DNA of 35,522 bases from CAXBPY01 sp003455275 (lineage in GTDB: Bacteria > Bacteroidota > Bacteroidia > Chitinophagales > UBA10324): assembly GCA_963977675.1 (NCBI GenBank), contig CAXBPY010000029.1, positions 1 through 35,522 of the forward strand, read 5' to 3'. Below are positions 16,905 to 25,923 of the stretch, one piece after another; the first letter of the stretch is position 1, and each line of letters begins with the position of its first letter. The translations under genes were made by a program, and so were the position numbers. The notes under the pieces are model-generated. The model saw only the letters and a list, made by a program, of their open reading frames with translations, had not been told where the DNA came from and searched no databases.

Positions 16905-18596
16905 ATGAATTCAACTCTTCTTAAAAGATTATTTGCAATTGCAATTTTTCAATTTTCAATTTTCAATCTTTCAATCACTTCAGCGCAAACAACATTCTTT
17001 CACCGCTATACCGTGTATTTTACTGATAAGAATAACAATCCGTTTTCCGTTGCTCATCCTGAAGATTTCTTGTCTTCAAGATCCTTGTTAAGAAGATCAA
17101 ACCAAAATATATCTGTTGATGCGCTTGATATACCGGTAACTCCGCAATATGTTGACAGTATCAGGAGCACCGGAGTACAAGTGCTTTACACTTCGCGCTG
17201 GCTGAATTGTGCTACCATATTTACTTTCGATTCACTGGCTTTACAGCATATCAGGGAGTTTCCGTTTGTTATCAAGATGGATAGCGTTGCTAACATTCAC
17301 CCTTTGCCTCAAAATCAAAATTCAAATTCAGAACTTCTTCCTCTTAAAACTGAATGTATCAATAATTCTTATTATGGTTTGGGTGAAAAACAAATCACAC
17401 AGGTACAAGGGCAGGTTCTTCATCAGCAAGGATTTAAGGGAGAAGGAATGCTGATTGCCTCGTTGGATGCAGGTTGGACAAATAGTCAAGTGCTTCTGGT
17501 TTTTGATTCACTTAGAAATCGTGGCGGTATACTGACCACCAAAAATTTTGTAAACCCTGCTCAATCTGTTTATGGTTTTTCTAATCACGGTTCGTCCACA
17601 CTTTCTGCAATGGCATCCAACCTTCCCGGATTATTTGTAGGGACAGCACCAAATGCCGATTATGTTTTGTTGCTAAGCGAAGAGGCAGCCGGAGAACATC
17701 CCGTTGAAGAGTTAAACTGGGTTGCAGCTGCTGAATATGCAGACAGCATAGGCGCTGATATTATCACCAGCTCACTAGGCTACAGTGTATTCGATACCGT
17801 ATTTACCAATTCTGATACTACAGTATTTAATCACACTTATGCTGACATGAATGGCAACACAACTCCATGTTCAATCGCCGCTCATATTGCTTCACAAAAG
17901 GGAATGATCGTATGCAACAGTGCTGGAAATAGTGGCGGAGATGCATGGCATTACATCACTGCTCCCTCTGATGCTGAAGATATTTTGTGTGTAGGCGCAG
18001 TAGACAGCAACAGTGTTTATGCTCCTTTTAGCGGCCATGGTCCTTCTGCCGATGAGAGAGTGAAGCCGGATATTATGGGAAGAGGTGCATGGACCTATGT
18101 TGTGAATGCCAACACCGGGGTGGTAAGTATGAGTAACGGAACTTCTTTTAGTTGTCCGCTCATTGCAGGTTTGGTTGCCTGTTTGTGGCAGGCACATCCT
18201 GGAAAAACAAACCTTGAAATTATAGATGCGGTTCGCATGAGTGGAAGCACATATGATTCGCCTAACGATTCAATGGGATATGGGCTGGCTAATTTCGCTT
18301 ATGCTGATTTGCTGCTTGGCAATTTCAATAAGCAAAGTTTAGATAATGACTGGCTTAAAATATATCCTTCACCATTCGATGATGTGTTGAATTTAAATGT
18401 GAATGTTACGGCAACACAGAATGCGAGATTTGATTTCACTGATGTTACAGGAAGAACAATACTTACGATATGTACCGAAGTATATCCTGGCTTTAATCAC
18501 ATAATTCTATCCACACAAAATCTTGCCGCCGGAATTTATTTCATGCGCGCTACAGCCAATGATGTTTCAGTTTTTGAAAAGGTAGTGAAGCAATAA
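16905..18596 (+). CDS. Secreted S8 (subtilisin-like) serine protease with type A T9SS sorting domain
   Basis: 563 residues. Signal peptide to about ITSAQ, then an N-terminal prodomain-like part (~30-150), then the S8 domain with the triad in order: Asp188 (IASLDAGW), His228 (SNHGSS) and Ser414 (NGTSFSCP). Asn342 in NSAGNSGGD is the oxyanion residue. All catalytic residues are present, so an active extracellular protease is expected. The last ~75 residues (IYPSPFDDVLNLNV, FDFTDVTGRTIL, LAAGIYFM, VFEKVVKQ) form a type A sorting domain for type IX secretion. The signal peptide is encoded by a TTTTCAA-type 7-nt repeat (16936-16975). Substrates are unknown. It lies between phoH and ccmE without obvious functional linkage. 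Confidence 0.92.
   Translation: MNSTLLKRLFAIAIFQFSIFNLSITSAQTTFFHRYTVYFTDKNNNPFSVAHPEDFLSSRSLLRRSNQNISVDALDIPVTPQYVDSIRSTGVQVLYTSRWLNCATIFTFDSLALQHIREFPFVIKMDSVANIHPLPQNQNSNSELLPLKTECINNSYYGLGEKQITQVQGQVLHQQGFKGEGMLIASLDAGWTNSQVLLVFDSLRNRGGILTTKNFVNPAQSVYGFSNHGSSTLSAMASNLPGLFVGTAPNADYVLLLSEEAAGEHPVEELNWVAAAEYADSIGADIITSSLGYSVFDTVFTNSDTTVFNHTYADMNGNTTPCSIAAHIASQKGMIVCNSAGNSGGDAWHYITAPSDAEDILCVGAVDSNSVYAPFSGHGPSADERVKPDIMGRGAWTYVVNANTGVVSMSNGTSFSCPLIAGLVACLWQAHPGKTNLEIIDAVRMSGSTYDSPNDSMGYGLANFAYADLLLGNFNKQSLDNDWLKIYPSPFDDVLNLNVNVTATQNARFDFTDVTGRTILTICTEVYPGFNHIILSTQNLAAGIYFMRATANDVSVFEKVVKQ
16936..16975. repeat. 7-nt TTTTCAA-type repeat encoding the subtilase signal peptide
   Basis: CAAT occurs at 16936, 16942, 16950, 16957, 16964 and 16972, with spacings of 6, 8, 7, 7 and 8 bases. 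The centre is an exact triple of TTTTCAA. It encodes the hydrophobic core of the signal peptide (IAIFQFSIFNLSI). Confidence 0.6.
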
Positions 18597-18670
18597 AGTT
18601 AGCAAAATGAATATTGAGTTTGTTATTCATCTATCTATTTTCGCCTCAGAAAAATTTATTTAACTAGCTA

Positions 18671-19087
18671 ATGAAAAAAGTTCACATCGTTGGTCTCGGA
18701 ATGATTGCAGTTGCAATCGGAATAATTGTAAGCATGGCGAGTGACTACAGCACTTATGAAACCTTTACTTCTGAAAAAGTAAAGGCCGGCCGTGAGTGCC
18801 AGGTAGTTGGAACCTTAGTGAAAGAAAAACCAATGGAGTATGATGCGGCAAAGGATGCCAACTACTTTTCATTTTATATGAAAGACAAAAGCGGAAACGA
18901 ATCAAAAGTTATTTTTCATGGAAGTAAACCACAGGATTTTGATCGCAGTGAATCAATAGTTCTGACAGGTAAACTTAATGGGGATGCTTTTGAAGCAAAT
19001 CATATTCTTATGAAATGCCCTTCAAAATATAAGAACGACAAACTGGATATAAACGGATATCAGGAAGTTTCGGCAACAAAGAGTTAA
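18671..19087 (+). CDS. ccmE: Cytochrome c maturation haem chaperone CcmE, CxxxY variant
   Basis: 138 residues. One N-terminal membrane anchor (HIVGLGMIAVAIGIIVSM), then a periplasmic OB-fold: GRECQVVGTLVKEKPM, YFSFYMKDKSG, KVIFHGSKPQDF, SIVLTGKLNGDAFEANHILMKCPSKY. CcmE carries haem covalently to CcmF. The haem-binding motif of the usual form is HxxxY; here it is Cys116-Pro-Ser-Lys-Tyr120, i.e. CxxxY, the form reported in Desulfovibrio and archaea. A nearby His111 is also possible but is not in the right register with the Tyr. ccmF follows 45 bases later on the same strand, which supports the call. Confidence 0.88.
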   Translation: MKKVHIVGLGMIAVAIGIIVSMASDYSTYETFTSEKVKAGRECQVVGTLVKEKPMEYDAAKDANYFSFYMKDKSGNESKVIFHGSKPQDFDRSESIVLTGKLNGDAFEANHILMKCPSKYKNDKLDINGYQEVSATKS

Positions 19088-19132
19088 GTGTTGCCAATTG
19101 AATAAAGCGAACTGAATACATTCGCGCCATCA

Positions 19133-21601
19133 ATGATTTTTGAGAATGAATTTACACTGCCCGGTATAGCAGGGCAGCTTTGTGTGATTACTGCTTTTGC
19201 CGGGTCGCTAGTATCCGCGGTTGCATATTTTATTTCTACACAATCAAAGGACGAAACAGTTCAGCTCAGCTGGAAAAAATTTGCGCGCCTGGTTTATGCC
19301 ATTCACGCCATTGCTATCGCCGGTATTGTCGGCATTCTTTACTACATCATACACGAGCATCGTTTCGAATACAATTATGCGTGGGAGCATAGCAATCTGC
19401 AGTTGCCCTACAAGTATTTGCTCGCATGTTTTTGGGAAGGACAGGAGGGAAGTTTTCTGCTTTGGATGTGGTGGAATATGGTTCTTGGATTCGTTCTCAT
19501 GCTTAGGGCTGGCCACAAGTGGGAAGCACCTGTACTTACAATCTTCATGGTGGTGCAGGCATTTCTCGCAAGCATGTTGCTCGGTATTTATTTCGGTGAT
19601 TACAAAGTAGGAAGCACACCGTTCAATCTTCTTCGGAATGTAATGGTTGAAGCGCCCATCTTTCAGCGTGCAGATTATCTCTCGTTCATTAAAGATGGCA
19701 ACGGACTCAATCCGCTTCTGCAGAATTACTGGATGGTGATTCATCCTCCCATTTTGTTTCTTGGATTTGCAAGCACGCTTGTTCCGTTTGCATATGCAAT
19801 GGCTGCGCTTTGGAAAAAGAATTTTACAGAGTGGTTAAAACCGGTTCTTCCATGGAGTTTGTTTTCAGGCGCTGTGCTTGGCACCGGGATAATGATGGGC
19901 GGCGCGTGGGCTTATGAGTCGCTAACTTTCGGTGGCTACTGGGCGTGGGATCCGGTGGAAAATGCCTCACTTGTTCCGTGGCTGATTTTGGTTGCAGGCA
20001 TTCACACGCTGCTCGCCTTCAAAAAATCAGGGCACTCATTGCGTTCCACATTTTTATTTTTCATTCTCACATTCGTGCTTGTTCTATATTCTACTTTTCT
20101 AACGCGCTCCGGAATACTAGGCAACAGCAGCGTTCATGCATTCACTGATTTAGGAATGAGCGGTCAGTTGGTTTTTTATCTCGCTGCACTCACCATTCCA
20201 GCTATCATTCTTCTTGCAATCAACTGGAAAAAAATCCCTTCACCACAAACTGAAGAAGCGCTTGCCTCGCGCGAGTTCTGGATTTTCATTGGCGCCGGAA
20301 TTCTTTTCATCTCTGCGTTTCAAATCATGCTTTACACTTCCATTCCGGTTTACAATACCATTATGGAAGCTTTTGGTTTTAAGAATGCAAACCTTGCTCC
20401 ACCGGTTGATCCGAAGAGCACTTACAATGCATACCAGTTACCGATTGGAGTTTTAATTCTAATTCTTTCATCGTTCGCTCTCTATTTGAAATTCAAAAAG
20501 AGTGATATGAAAATTTTCTGGAGAAGAATGATTTTCATTACTGTAATCTCATCTGTTCTGGCAACAACTATTGCCTGGTTTGGCGATTTGTTTTTTCCAA
20601 CATGGTTTGCTTTACTTTTTGCATCAGTGTTTTCGATCACAGCAAACCTTTACTACTTCATCATTGTGCTTTCAGGAAAGTTAAGAATTTCCGGCCCTGC
20701 GCTCGCACATTTTGGATTTGGAGTTTTTCTTATTGGAGTTTTACTTTCTTCAGCCAAGCAACACACCATTAGTTTCAACTACAGGGGAATTGATTTTGGG
20801 CAAAAAATGAGTGAAAAAGATTTGCATGAAAACCAGTATATGCCGCGTGGCAGCCGGGAAAATATGGGTGAATATGCCGTTACTTACATGGGTGATTCTA
20901 CTTCGGAACCTAATCATTATTACAATGTTCGATTCGAAAGAATTGATTCATCCACAAAACAGGTGATTGAAAGTTTTGTCCTGCATCCAAACGCGCAGAT
21001 AAATCCAAAGATGGGATTGATTGCAAACCCAGACACAAAACATTATCTCACTCACGATATCTATACACATGTGACTACAGTGCCCGATAAAACAGATGAA
21101 GATGCACAGCAGGTTGCGGCAGATAGTTTTAAGGAACATATCATTTCGAAAGGCGATACCATTTTTACGAGCAACAGTTTTGTAATTCTTGAAAACATAG
21201 AGAAGGTAGAAAAGAGCAACCGCGTGAATTTGGAAGCAGGCGATTTGCTGGTTGGCGCAAAACTCAGCATAGAAACAATGGACGGAAAGAAAATTTCTGC
21301 CGAGCCGCTTTACTACATTCATAACGGAGTGGCCGAACCGATTGAAGAAAGAATTTCTGAACTTGGTTTAGTGTTTCATCTCAGTAAAATAATTCCGGAT
21401 GATAGCAAGGTTCAGATTGATGTGGCAGAAATCAAACCTGAGAAGGATTACATTGTAATGAAAGCAATAGTGTTTCCTGGAATAAATTTAGTTTGGCTTG
21501 GTGTAATACTCACGGTTTCAGGGTTTGTAGTGAGTTTGATTCGTGTTTTCAGAAGAAGAAATTCAATCAGTTCAATTCAGGTCAGCGTTGGTGAAGTATA
21601 A
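19133..21601 (+). CDS. ccmF: Cytochrome c haem lyase subunit CcmF
   Basis: 822 residues, a polytopic inner-membrane protein with about 13-15 predicted helices by eye. Family marks: WEGQEGSFLLWMWW, MVIHPPILFLGF (~202-212), and the haem-handling WWD-type segment GGYWAWDPVENASLVPW (~265-281), then FLTRSGILGNSSVHAF. A large soluble insert (~545-780) before the last helix is typical of the Bacteroidota form. It receives haem from CcmE and attaches it to apocytochrome c in the periplasm. ccmE lies just upstream; ccmA, B, C, G and H are not in the window. The stop overlaps the next gene's likely GTG start by 11 bases. Confidence 0.92.
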   Translation: MIFENEFTLPGIAGQLCVITAFAGSLVSAVAYFISTQSKDETVQLSWKKFARLVYAIHAIAIAGIVGILYYIIHEHRFEYNYAWEHSNLQLPYKYLLACFWEGQEGSFLLWMWWNMVLGFVLMLRAGHKWEAPVLTIFMVVQAFLASMLLGIYFGDYKVGSTPFNLLRNVMVEAPIFQRADYLSFIKDGNGLNPLLQNYWMVIHPPILFLGFASTLVPFAYAMAALWKKNFTEWLKPVLPWSLFSGAVLGTGIMMGGAWAYESLTFGGYWAWDPVENASLVPWLILVAGIHTLLAFKKSGHSLRSTFLFFILTFVLVLYSTFLTRSGILGNSSVHAFTDLGMSGQLVFYLAALTIPAIILLAINWKKIPSPQTEEALASREFWIFIGAGILFISAFQIMLYTSIPVYNTIMEAFGFKNANLAPPVDPKSTYNAYQLPIGVLILILSSFALYLKFKKSDMKIFWRRMIFITVISSVLATTIAWFGDLFFPTWFALLFASVFSITANLYYFIIVLSGKLRISGPALAHFGFGVFLIGVLLSSAKQHTISFNYRGIDFGQKMSEKDLHENQYMPRGSRENMGEYAVTYMGDSTSEPNHYYNVRFERIDSSTKQVIESFVLHPNAQINPKMGLIANPDTKHYLTHDIYTHVTTVPDKTDEDAQQVAADSFKEHIISKGDTIFTSNSFVILENIEKVEKSNRVNLEAGDLLVGAKLSIETMDGKKISAEPLYYIHNGVAEPIEERISELGLVFHLSKIIPDDSKVQIDVAEIKPEKDYIVMKAIVFPGINLVWLGVILTVSGFVVSLIRVFRRRNSISSIQVSVGEV

Positions 21602-22337
21602 AATCTCCGTAATCGGTTATGGCAATCTTGGTTTTCATTTAGTGAAGCATTTGCAGAATGCAGGTCATAAGATTGTTCAGATTTATTCAAGAAAGAAAAC
21701 TGAGTCCGGATTCATTCATGATTTAAGTGAAGTGAATTCAGATGCTGATGTTTACTTTCTCTCTGTGAAAGATGATGTGGTGAAAGATGTTGCGAAACAT
21801 ATTTCCGTGAAAGGAAAAATTATTGCACACTGTTCTGCGAGTGTAGAAAAGGAAGTGCTTTCCGGTTGCTCTGAAAATTTCGGAGTGTTTTATCCGCTTC
21901 AATCATTCTCAAAAAATACTGAAACAAGTTTTAAGAATATTCCGATTCTGGTAGAAGGCGTGAATGAGAAAACAACTTCGGTGCTGAAAGAAATTGCTTT
22001 CTCGCTTTCTGAAAAAGTGATTGAAGTTTCAGCGCAGCAACGGCTCGCAGTTCATGTGGCGGCTGTGTTTGCCAATAATTTTTCGAATCATCTTTTTTCT
22101 GTTGCAGAAGAAATTCTGAAGAAAGAAAATATTTCTTTTGATGTATTGATACCGCTGATCGAAGAAACCATTCGAAAAGTAAAAACACATTCACCCGCTG
22201 AAACACAAACAGGCCCTGCTATTCGCGGCGACGAGCAAACCATTCAAAAGCATCTTGCTTACCTTTCAGAAAATAAAGAACTGCAGAAATTATATTCGCT
22301 CCTGACTGAAAGGATTAAAAACAATTCTAACAATTGA
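21591..22337 (+). CDS. Rossmann-fold and DUF2520-domain protein
   Basis: About 248 residues from a GTG at 21591, chosen because it begins directly with the Rossmann strand KISVIGYGNLG (glycine motif at residues 9-14); an earlier GTG at 21543 would add 16 unlikely residues. The N-terminal part resembles NAD(P)-binding 6-phosphogluconate/ketopantoate-type dehydrogenases (FLSVKDDVVKDV, KIIAHCSASV, VFYPLQSFS). The C-terminal DUF2520 helical part holds RLAVHVAAVFANNFSNHLF and AETQTGPAIRGDEQTI. Substrate unknown. It overlaps the end of ccmF by 11 bases, so the two are co-transcribed. Confidence 0.85.
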   Translation: MKYKISVIGYGNLGFHLVKHLQNAGHKIVQIYSRKKTESGFIHDLSEVNSDADVYFLSVKDDVVKDVAKHISVKGKIIAHCSASVEKEVLSGCSENFGVFYPLQSFSKNTETSFKNIPILVEGVNEKTTSVLKEIAFSLSEKVIEVSAQQRLAVHVAAVFANNFSNHLFSVAEEILKKENISFDVLIPLIEETIRKVKTHSPAETQTGPAIRGDEQTIQKHLAYLSENKELQKLYSLLTERIKNNSNN

Positions 22338-22354
22338 TTTTGAAAACTGTATTT

Positions 22355-22389
22355 ACTAATAACCAATAACGGATAACTAATAACCACTC
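22355..22389. repeat. Perfectly phased 7-nt repeat directly before recN
   Basis: Units in exact register: ACTAATA, ACCAATA, ACGGATA, ACTAATA, ACCACTC. The array ends at the base before the TTG start of recN, filling most of the 52-base spacer. Its unit is close to the reverse complement of the GTTATC/GTTACT unit found at 10786-10820. Confidence 0.7.
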
Positions 22390-24051
22390 TTGTTAAGCAA
22401 ACTCCGCATTCAAAACTTTGCCATCATTGATGAGATTGAGATTGACTTCTCAGAGCAGCTCACCATTATTACAGGAGAAACCGGAGCAGGAAAATCTATT
22501 TTGCTTGGTGGTTTGAATTTGATTCTCGGCGAGCGCGCAGAGGCAACTTCTTTTTTCGATAAAGAAAAAAAATGCGTGGTTGAAGGGGAGTTTGATATTT
22601 CTGAATCAGAGATGAAAGATTTTTTCGAAGAAGAAGGACTCGATTTTGAAGTCAATACTTTAGTAAGAAGAGAAATTATTCCTGGAGGAAAAAGCCGCGC
22701 GTTCATTAATGACACGCCTGTGACACTTCAGGTATTGAAGAAATTTACTTCGCAGTTAGTTAACCTCCATCAACAGCACGACACACTCGAACTGAATGAA
22801 CATTCATTTCAACTAAAACTCATTGACTCGGTAGCGAGCAACGATGAATTGCTGAAGCGATACAAAAATTCTTTCCGCGATTTCAAAAAGTTAGAAAAGG
22901 AAATTGCTGAACTGCAAGAGCAGTTGGACAAAGCGCAACGCGAGCAAGATTACATTCAGTTTCAATTCACAGAGCTGAGTGAAGCAAACCTTTTTGAAGG
23001 CGAACAAGAATCGGTTGAGCGGGAAATGAATTCGCTCACTCACTCAGAAGAAATCAAACGCACACTTTCTGCGGTTACTTCTTTACTGATGAATGAAGAT
23101 GGAAACATTAGCGATTCGCTTCGCACGGTGTTAGCACAACTACAATCTGCTGTGAAGTATCAAAGTGATTTGGAAGAATTGCTCAATCGTTTGAAGAGCG
23201 CTTCCATTGAAATTAAAGACATTGCTTCTGAATTGGAAGACCGCGAAGCGAAACTTAATTTCTCTCAGCAACGATTGGAAGAATTGCAGAACAGGATTGA
23301 TGTGCTCTATCGCTTGCAGAAGAAGCATCGTGTGAATTCAGTAGGAGAGTTGCTTGCATTGCAACATCAATTTGAAAATCAGTTGCAGTCGCTTCACACC
23401 GATTCAGAAAAATTGGAACGCGGGAAGAATGAATTGGCGGAGCGCAGAAAATTTTTACTCGCCCTTGCGCACAATCTTTCGAAGAAGCGCATCGGTGTTC
23501 TTACTAAGATTGAAAAGGAAGTAAATGAACTTTTGAAACAAGCAGCGATGCCTTACTCTCAAATAAAATTTTCTCACTCGCTCATAGGCGAAAATGAATT
23601 CACAGAAAATGGAATTGATAATTTCCGTTTGCTTTTTGCCTCGAACAAGGGAAGTGAATTTATTGAATTGAATAAAGTTGCTTCAGGTGGTGAGTTGTCG
23701 CGGTTGATGTTGTGTCTTCAATCTTTGGTTGCTGAATCTGTTTCGATGCCAACTCTCATCTTCGATGAAATTGATACAGGTGTTTCAGGCGAGGCAGCAA
23801 AAAAGGTTTCTGTCATTCTTCAAAAACTTTCATCTCAACACCAGGTGATTTGCATTACACATCTTCCGCAAATTGCCGGCAAGGGCGACAAACATTTTTT
23901 TGTTTACAAGGAAAATCAAAAACTTCGTACCTATACGCGGGTGCGCGAACTCAACACTGACGAACGCATTTTAGAAATTGCACGAATGCTCTCCGGCGAA
24001 AAACCAACCGAAGCCGCAATGAAAAACGCGAAAGAGTTGATGGAGAACTGA
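22390..24051 (+). CDS. recN: DNA repair protein RecN
   Basis: 553 residues, full length. The start is TTG at 22390: family members begin with M-L-x-x-L-x-I-x-N-F/Y-A, and here it reads LSKLRIQNFAIIDE with no ATG nearby. Walker A GETGAGKS (29-36), long coiled coil (~150-370, rich in Glu/Gln/Leu), ABC signature ASGGELSRLML, and Walker B LIFDEIDTG (Asp459-Glu460), then HQVICITHLPQIAGKGDKHF. It is an SMC-like ATPase that acts at double-strand breaks. It lies between the DUF2520 gene and the phosphohexomutase gene on the same strand. Its spacer is a 7-nt repeat, so a nearby promoter is uncertain. Confidence 0.95.
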   Translation: MLSKLRIQNFAIIDEIEIDFSEQLTIITGETGAGKSILLGGLNLILGERAEATSFFDKEKKCVVEGEFDISESEMKDFFEEEGLDFEVNTLVRREIIPGGKSRAFINDTPVTLQVLKKFTSQLVNLHQQHDTLELNEHSFQLKLIDSVASNDELLKRYKNSFRDFKKLEKEIAELQEQLDKAQREQDYIQFQFTELSEANLFEGEQESVEREMNSLTHSEEIKRTLSAVTSLLMNEDGNISDSLRTVLAQLQSAVKYQSDLEELLNRLKSASIEIKDIASELEDREAKLNFSQQRLEELQNRIDVLYRLQKKHRVNSVGELLALQHQFENQLQSLHTDSEKLERGKNELAERRKFLLALAHNLSKKRIGVLTKIEKEVNELLKQAAMPYSQIKFSHSLIGENEFTENGIDNFRLLFASNKGSEFIELNKVASGGELSRLMLCLQSLVAESVSMPTLIFDEIDTGVSGEAAKKVSVILQKLSSQHQVICITHLPQIAGKGDKHFFVYKENQKLRTYTRVRELNTDERILEIARMLSGEKPTEAAMKNAKELMEN

Positions 24052-24063
24052 TTTTTTTTGCCT

Positions 24064-24093
24064 CACTTTCACATTTCACTTTTCACCTTTGAA
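24064..24093. repeat. 7-nt TCACTTT-type repeat in the recN-phosphohexomutase spacer
   Basis: CAC occurs at 24064, 24070, 24077 and 24084 (spacing 6, 7, 7), and the next unit begins at 24091 as GAA. The consensus TTTTCAC is the same as in the signal peptides of the two M16 genes about 7-9 kb further on, but here it is non-coding. Confidence 0.6.
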
Positions 24094-24100
24094 TTAAATT

Positions 24101-25501
24101 ATGATTAAAATAAATTTCGGAACCGATGGCTGGCGCGCCATCATCGCGCAGGATTACACAGTAGAAAATGTGGCACGCGTGAGCAAGGCAACTGCTGACT
24201 GGATTAACGCCAATGCAAAAAATAAATCAGTTGTGATTGGTTACGACTGTCGCTTCGGTGGGCAGTTGTTTTCTGAAACTGCTGCAAAAGTTTTTTGTGC
24301 GAATGGAGTAAAAGTTTTTCTCTCAAAAAATTTCAGCAGCACACCAATGGTGTCGCTTGGTTGTGTTCAATTGAATGCAGGAATGGGAGTGGTGATTACG
24401 GCAAGTCACAATCCTCCTTCTTACAATGGATTTAAGTTGAAAGGAAATCATGGCGGACCATCGTCTCCTGCTATTGTGAAAGAGGTGGAAGACATGATTC
24501 CTGATTCAGTTGTAGAAGTGAAAGGTTCACTCGAAGAATATGCTGCAAATGGTTTGATTGAATATGTCGACCTTGAAGCAAACTATATCGAACATTTGAA
24601 GAAGAATTTCGATTTGAAGGCAATCAATGAAAGTGAAATTCATCTTGCTTATGATGCCATGTATGGCGCCGGGCAAAATGTGATTCGGCAAATTATTTCT
24701 TCTCCGCTGTTACTGCACTGTGATTACAATCCTTCTTTTAAAGGAACTCCACCCGAACCGCTCGACAGAAATTTGCAGGAACTAGCCATGACAATTAAAA
24801 GCGCTAATGGAAAGCTTACAGGCCTTGCAACAGACGGAGACGCCGACAGAATTGGAATGTATGATGAAGACGGAAATTTTGTGGATGCACATCACATCAT
24901 TCTTCTTCTCATTCATTATCTCTCGCAATACAAAAAGATGACAGGTAAGGTGGTGATTGCGTTTTCTGTTTCTGAAAAAGTTCGCAAGCTCTGCGCGAAG
25001 TATAATTTTCCTGTTGAAGTTACAAAGATTGGATTCAAATACATCAGCGATAAAATGGTGAATGAAGATGTGCTCGTTGGCGGCGAAGAATCAGGTGGCA
25101 TTGCAGTGAAAGGCCACATTCCAGAACGCGATGGAATTTGGGATGGACTTGTTCTTCTGGAATTCATGGCGAAGACAGGAAAAACCATGAAGCAAATTAT
25201 TCAGGAAGTGTATGATGTGGTTGGTGCGTTTTATTTCGACCGTTTGGATTTGCATCTTAAAGAAAGTTTAAAACAGCAAATCATTAAGAACTGTTCAGAG
25301 AAAAAATATTCTGCATTCGGGAAATACAAACCGTTACGCACCGAAGACATTGATGGATTCAAGTATCACCTCAGCGAAAATGAATGGTTCATGATTCGGC
25401 CATCAGGAACTGAACCATTATTGCGTGTTTATGCAGAGGCTCCGACTAAACAAGGAGTTGCTGAGATTTTAGAAACGGTAAAAAATGTTTTGCTGAATTA
25501 A
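24101..25501 (+). CDS. Phosphoglucomutase/phosphomannomutase family protein
   Basis: 466 residues. Moves a phosphate between C1 and C6 of hexose phosphates through a phosphoserine intermediate. All four family motifs are present: phosphoserine loop TASHNPP (Ser102), metal loop TDGDADRIG (Asp245, 247, 249), sugar-specificity loop VGGEESGG, and phosphate-binding loop RPSGTEPLLRVY. The opening KINFGTDGWRAIIAQDY is typical of the Bacteroidota/archaeal-like branch. Whether glucose or mannose phosphate is preferred cannot be told. It starts 49 bases after recN. Confidence 0.92.
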   Translation: MIKINFGTDGWRAIIAQDYTVENVARVSKATADWINANAKNKSVVIGYDCRFGGQLFSETAAKVFCANGVKVFLSKNFSSTPMVSLGCVQLNAGMGVVITASHNPPSYNGFKLKGNHGGPSSPAIVKEVEDMIPDSVVEVKGSLEEYAANGLIEYVDLEANYIEHLKKNFDLKAINESEIHLAYDAMYGAGQNVIRQIISSPLLLHCDYNPSFKGTPPEPLDRNLQELAMTIKSANGKLTGLATDGDADRIGMYDEDGNFVDAHHIILLLIHYLSQYKKMTGKVVIAFSVSEKVRKLCAKYNFPVEVTKIGFKYISDKMVNEDVLVGGEESGGIAVKGHIPERDGIWDGLVLLEFMAKTGKTMKQIIQEVYDVVGAFYFDRLDLHLKESLKQQIIKNCSEKKYSAFGKYKPLRTEDIDGFKYHLSENEWFMIRPSGTEPLLRVYAEAPTKQGVAEILETVKNVLLN

Positions 25502-25529
25502 TTATTTTCACAACATAAAATTCTAGATC

Positions 25530-25923
25530 ATGAACTTTAAATTAATTCTTCAACTATCTCTTTTCGGATTTGCAATGGCAATTGCCACTGTGTTTTGGAT
25601 CCCGTCTAACATCGAACCAATTTTTTGGTTGGCAATTTTCTTACTGTGTGCTTATCTGATTGCAAAAAATTGTTCCGACAAATATTTTCTTCATGGCTTT
25701 TTAGTAAGCCTTGTAAATTGTATTTGGATAACTTCTGCCCATATTATTTTTTTCGATACCTATAGCGTAAATCATCCGGATGAAATGAAAATAAGCAGTC
25801 AAATTGCTGCCAATGTTTCACCGCGTGTTATGATGCTGGTGATGGGGCCCCATAATTGGAATTGTTAGCGGAGTAGTGCTTGGACTATTTGCTCTTATTG
25901 CCTCGAAACTTTTGAAAAAGTAA
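25530..25923 (+). pseudogene. Small multi-spanning membrane protein, frameshifted near its 3' end
   Basis: The uninterrupted frame gives 112 residues and ends in PHNWNC at 25868. Skipping one base in the GGGGCCCC run (25844-25851) restores a smooth hydrophobic tail, GPIIGIVSGVVLGLFALIAS, then KLLKK and TAA at 25921-25923, right against the ATG of the next gene at 25924. The repaired protein would be 130 residues with about four membrane helices (near 5-25, 30-48, 55-80, 105-125). The exact abutment is strong evidence that the long form is the ancestral gene. Family not recognised; possibly a DUF4199-like membrane protein, low certainty. It could be a real mutation or an indel error in the assembly. 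Confidence 0.75.

Noticed and set aside
22355..22389. CRISPR-like array
   Set aside because: Units are 7 bases, contiguous and degenerate, with no spacers and no cas genes nearby.
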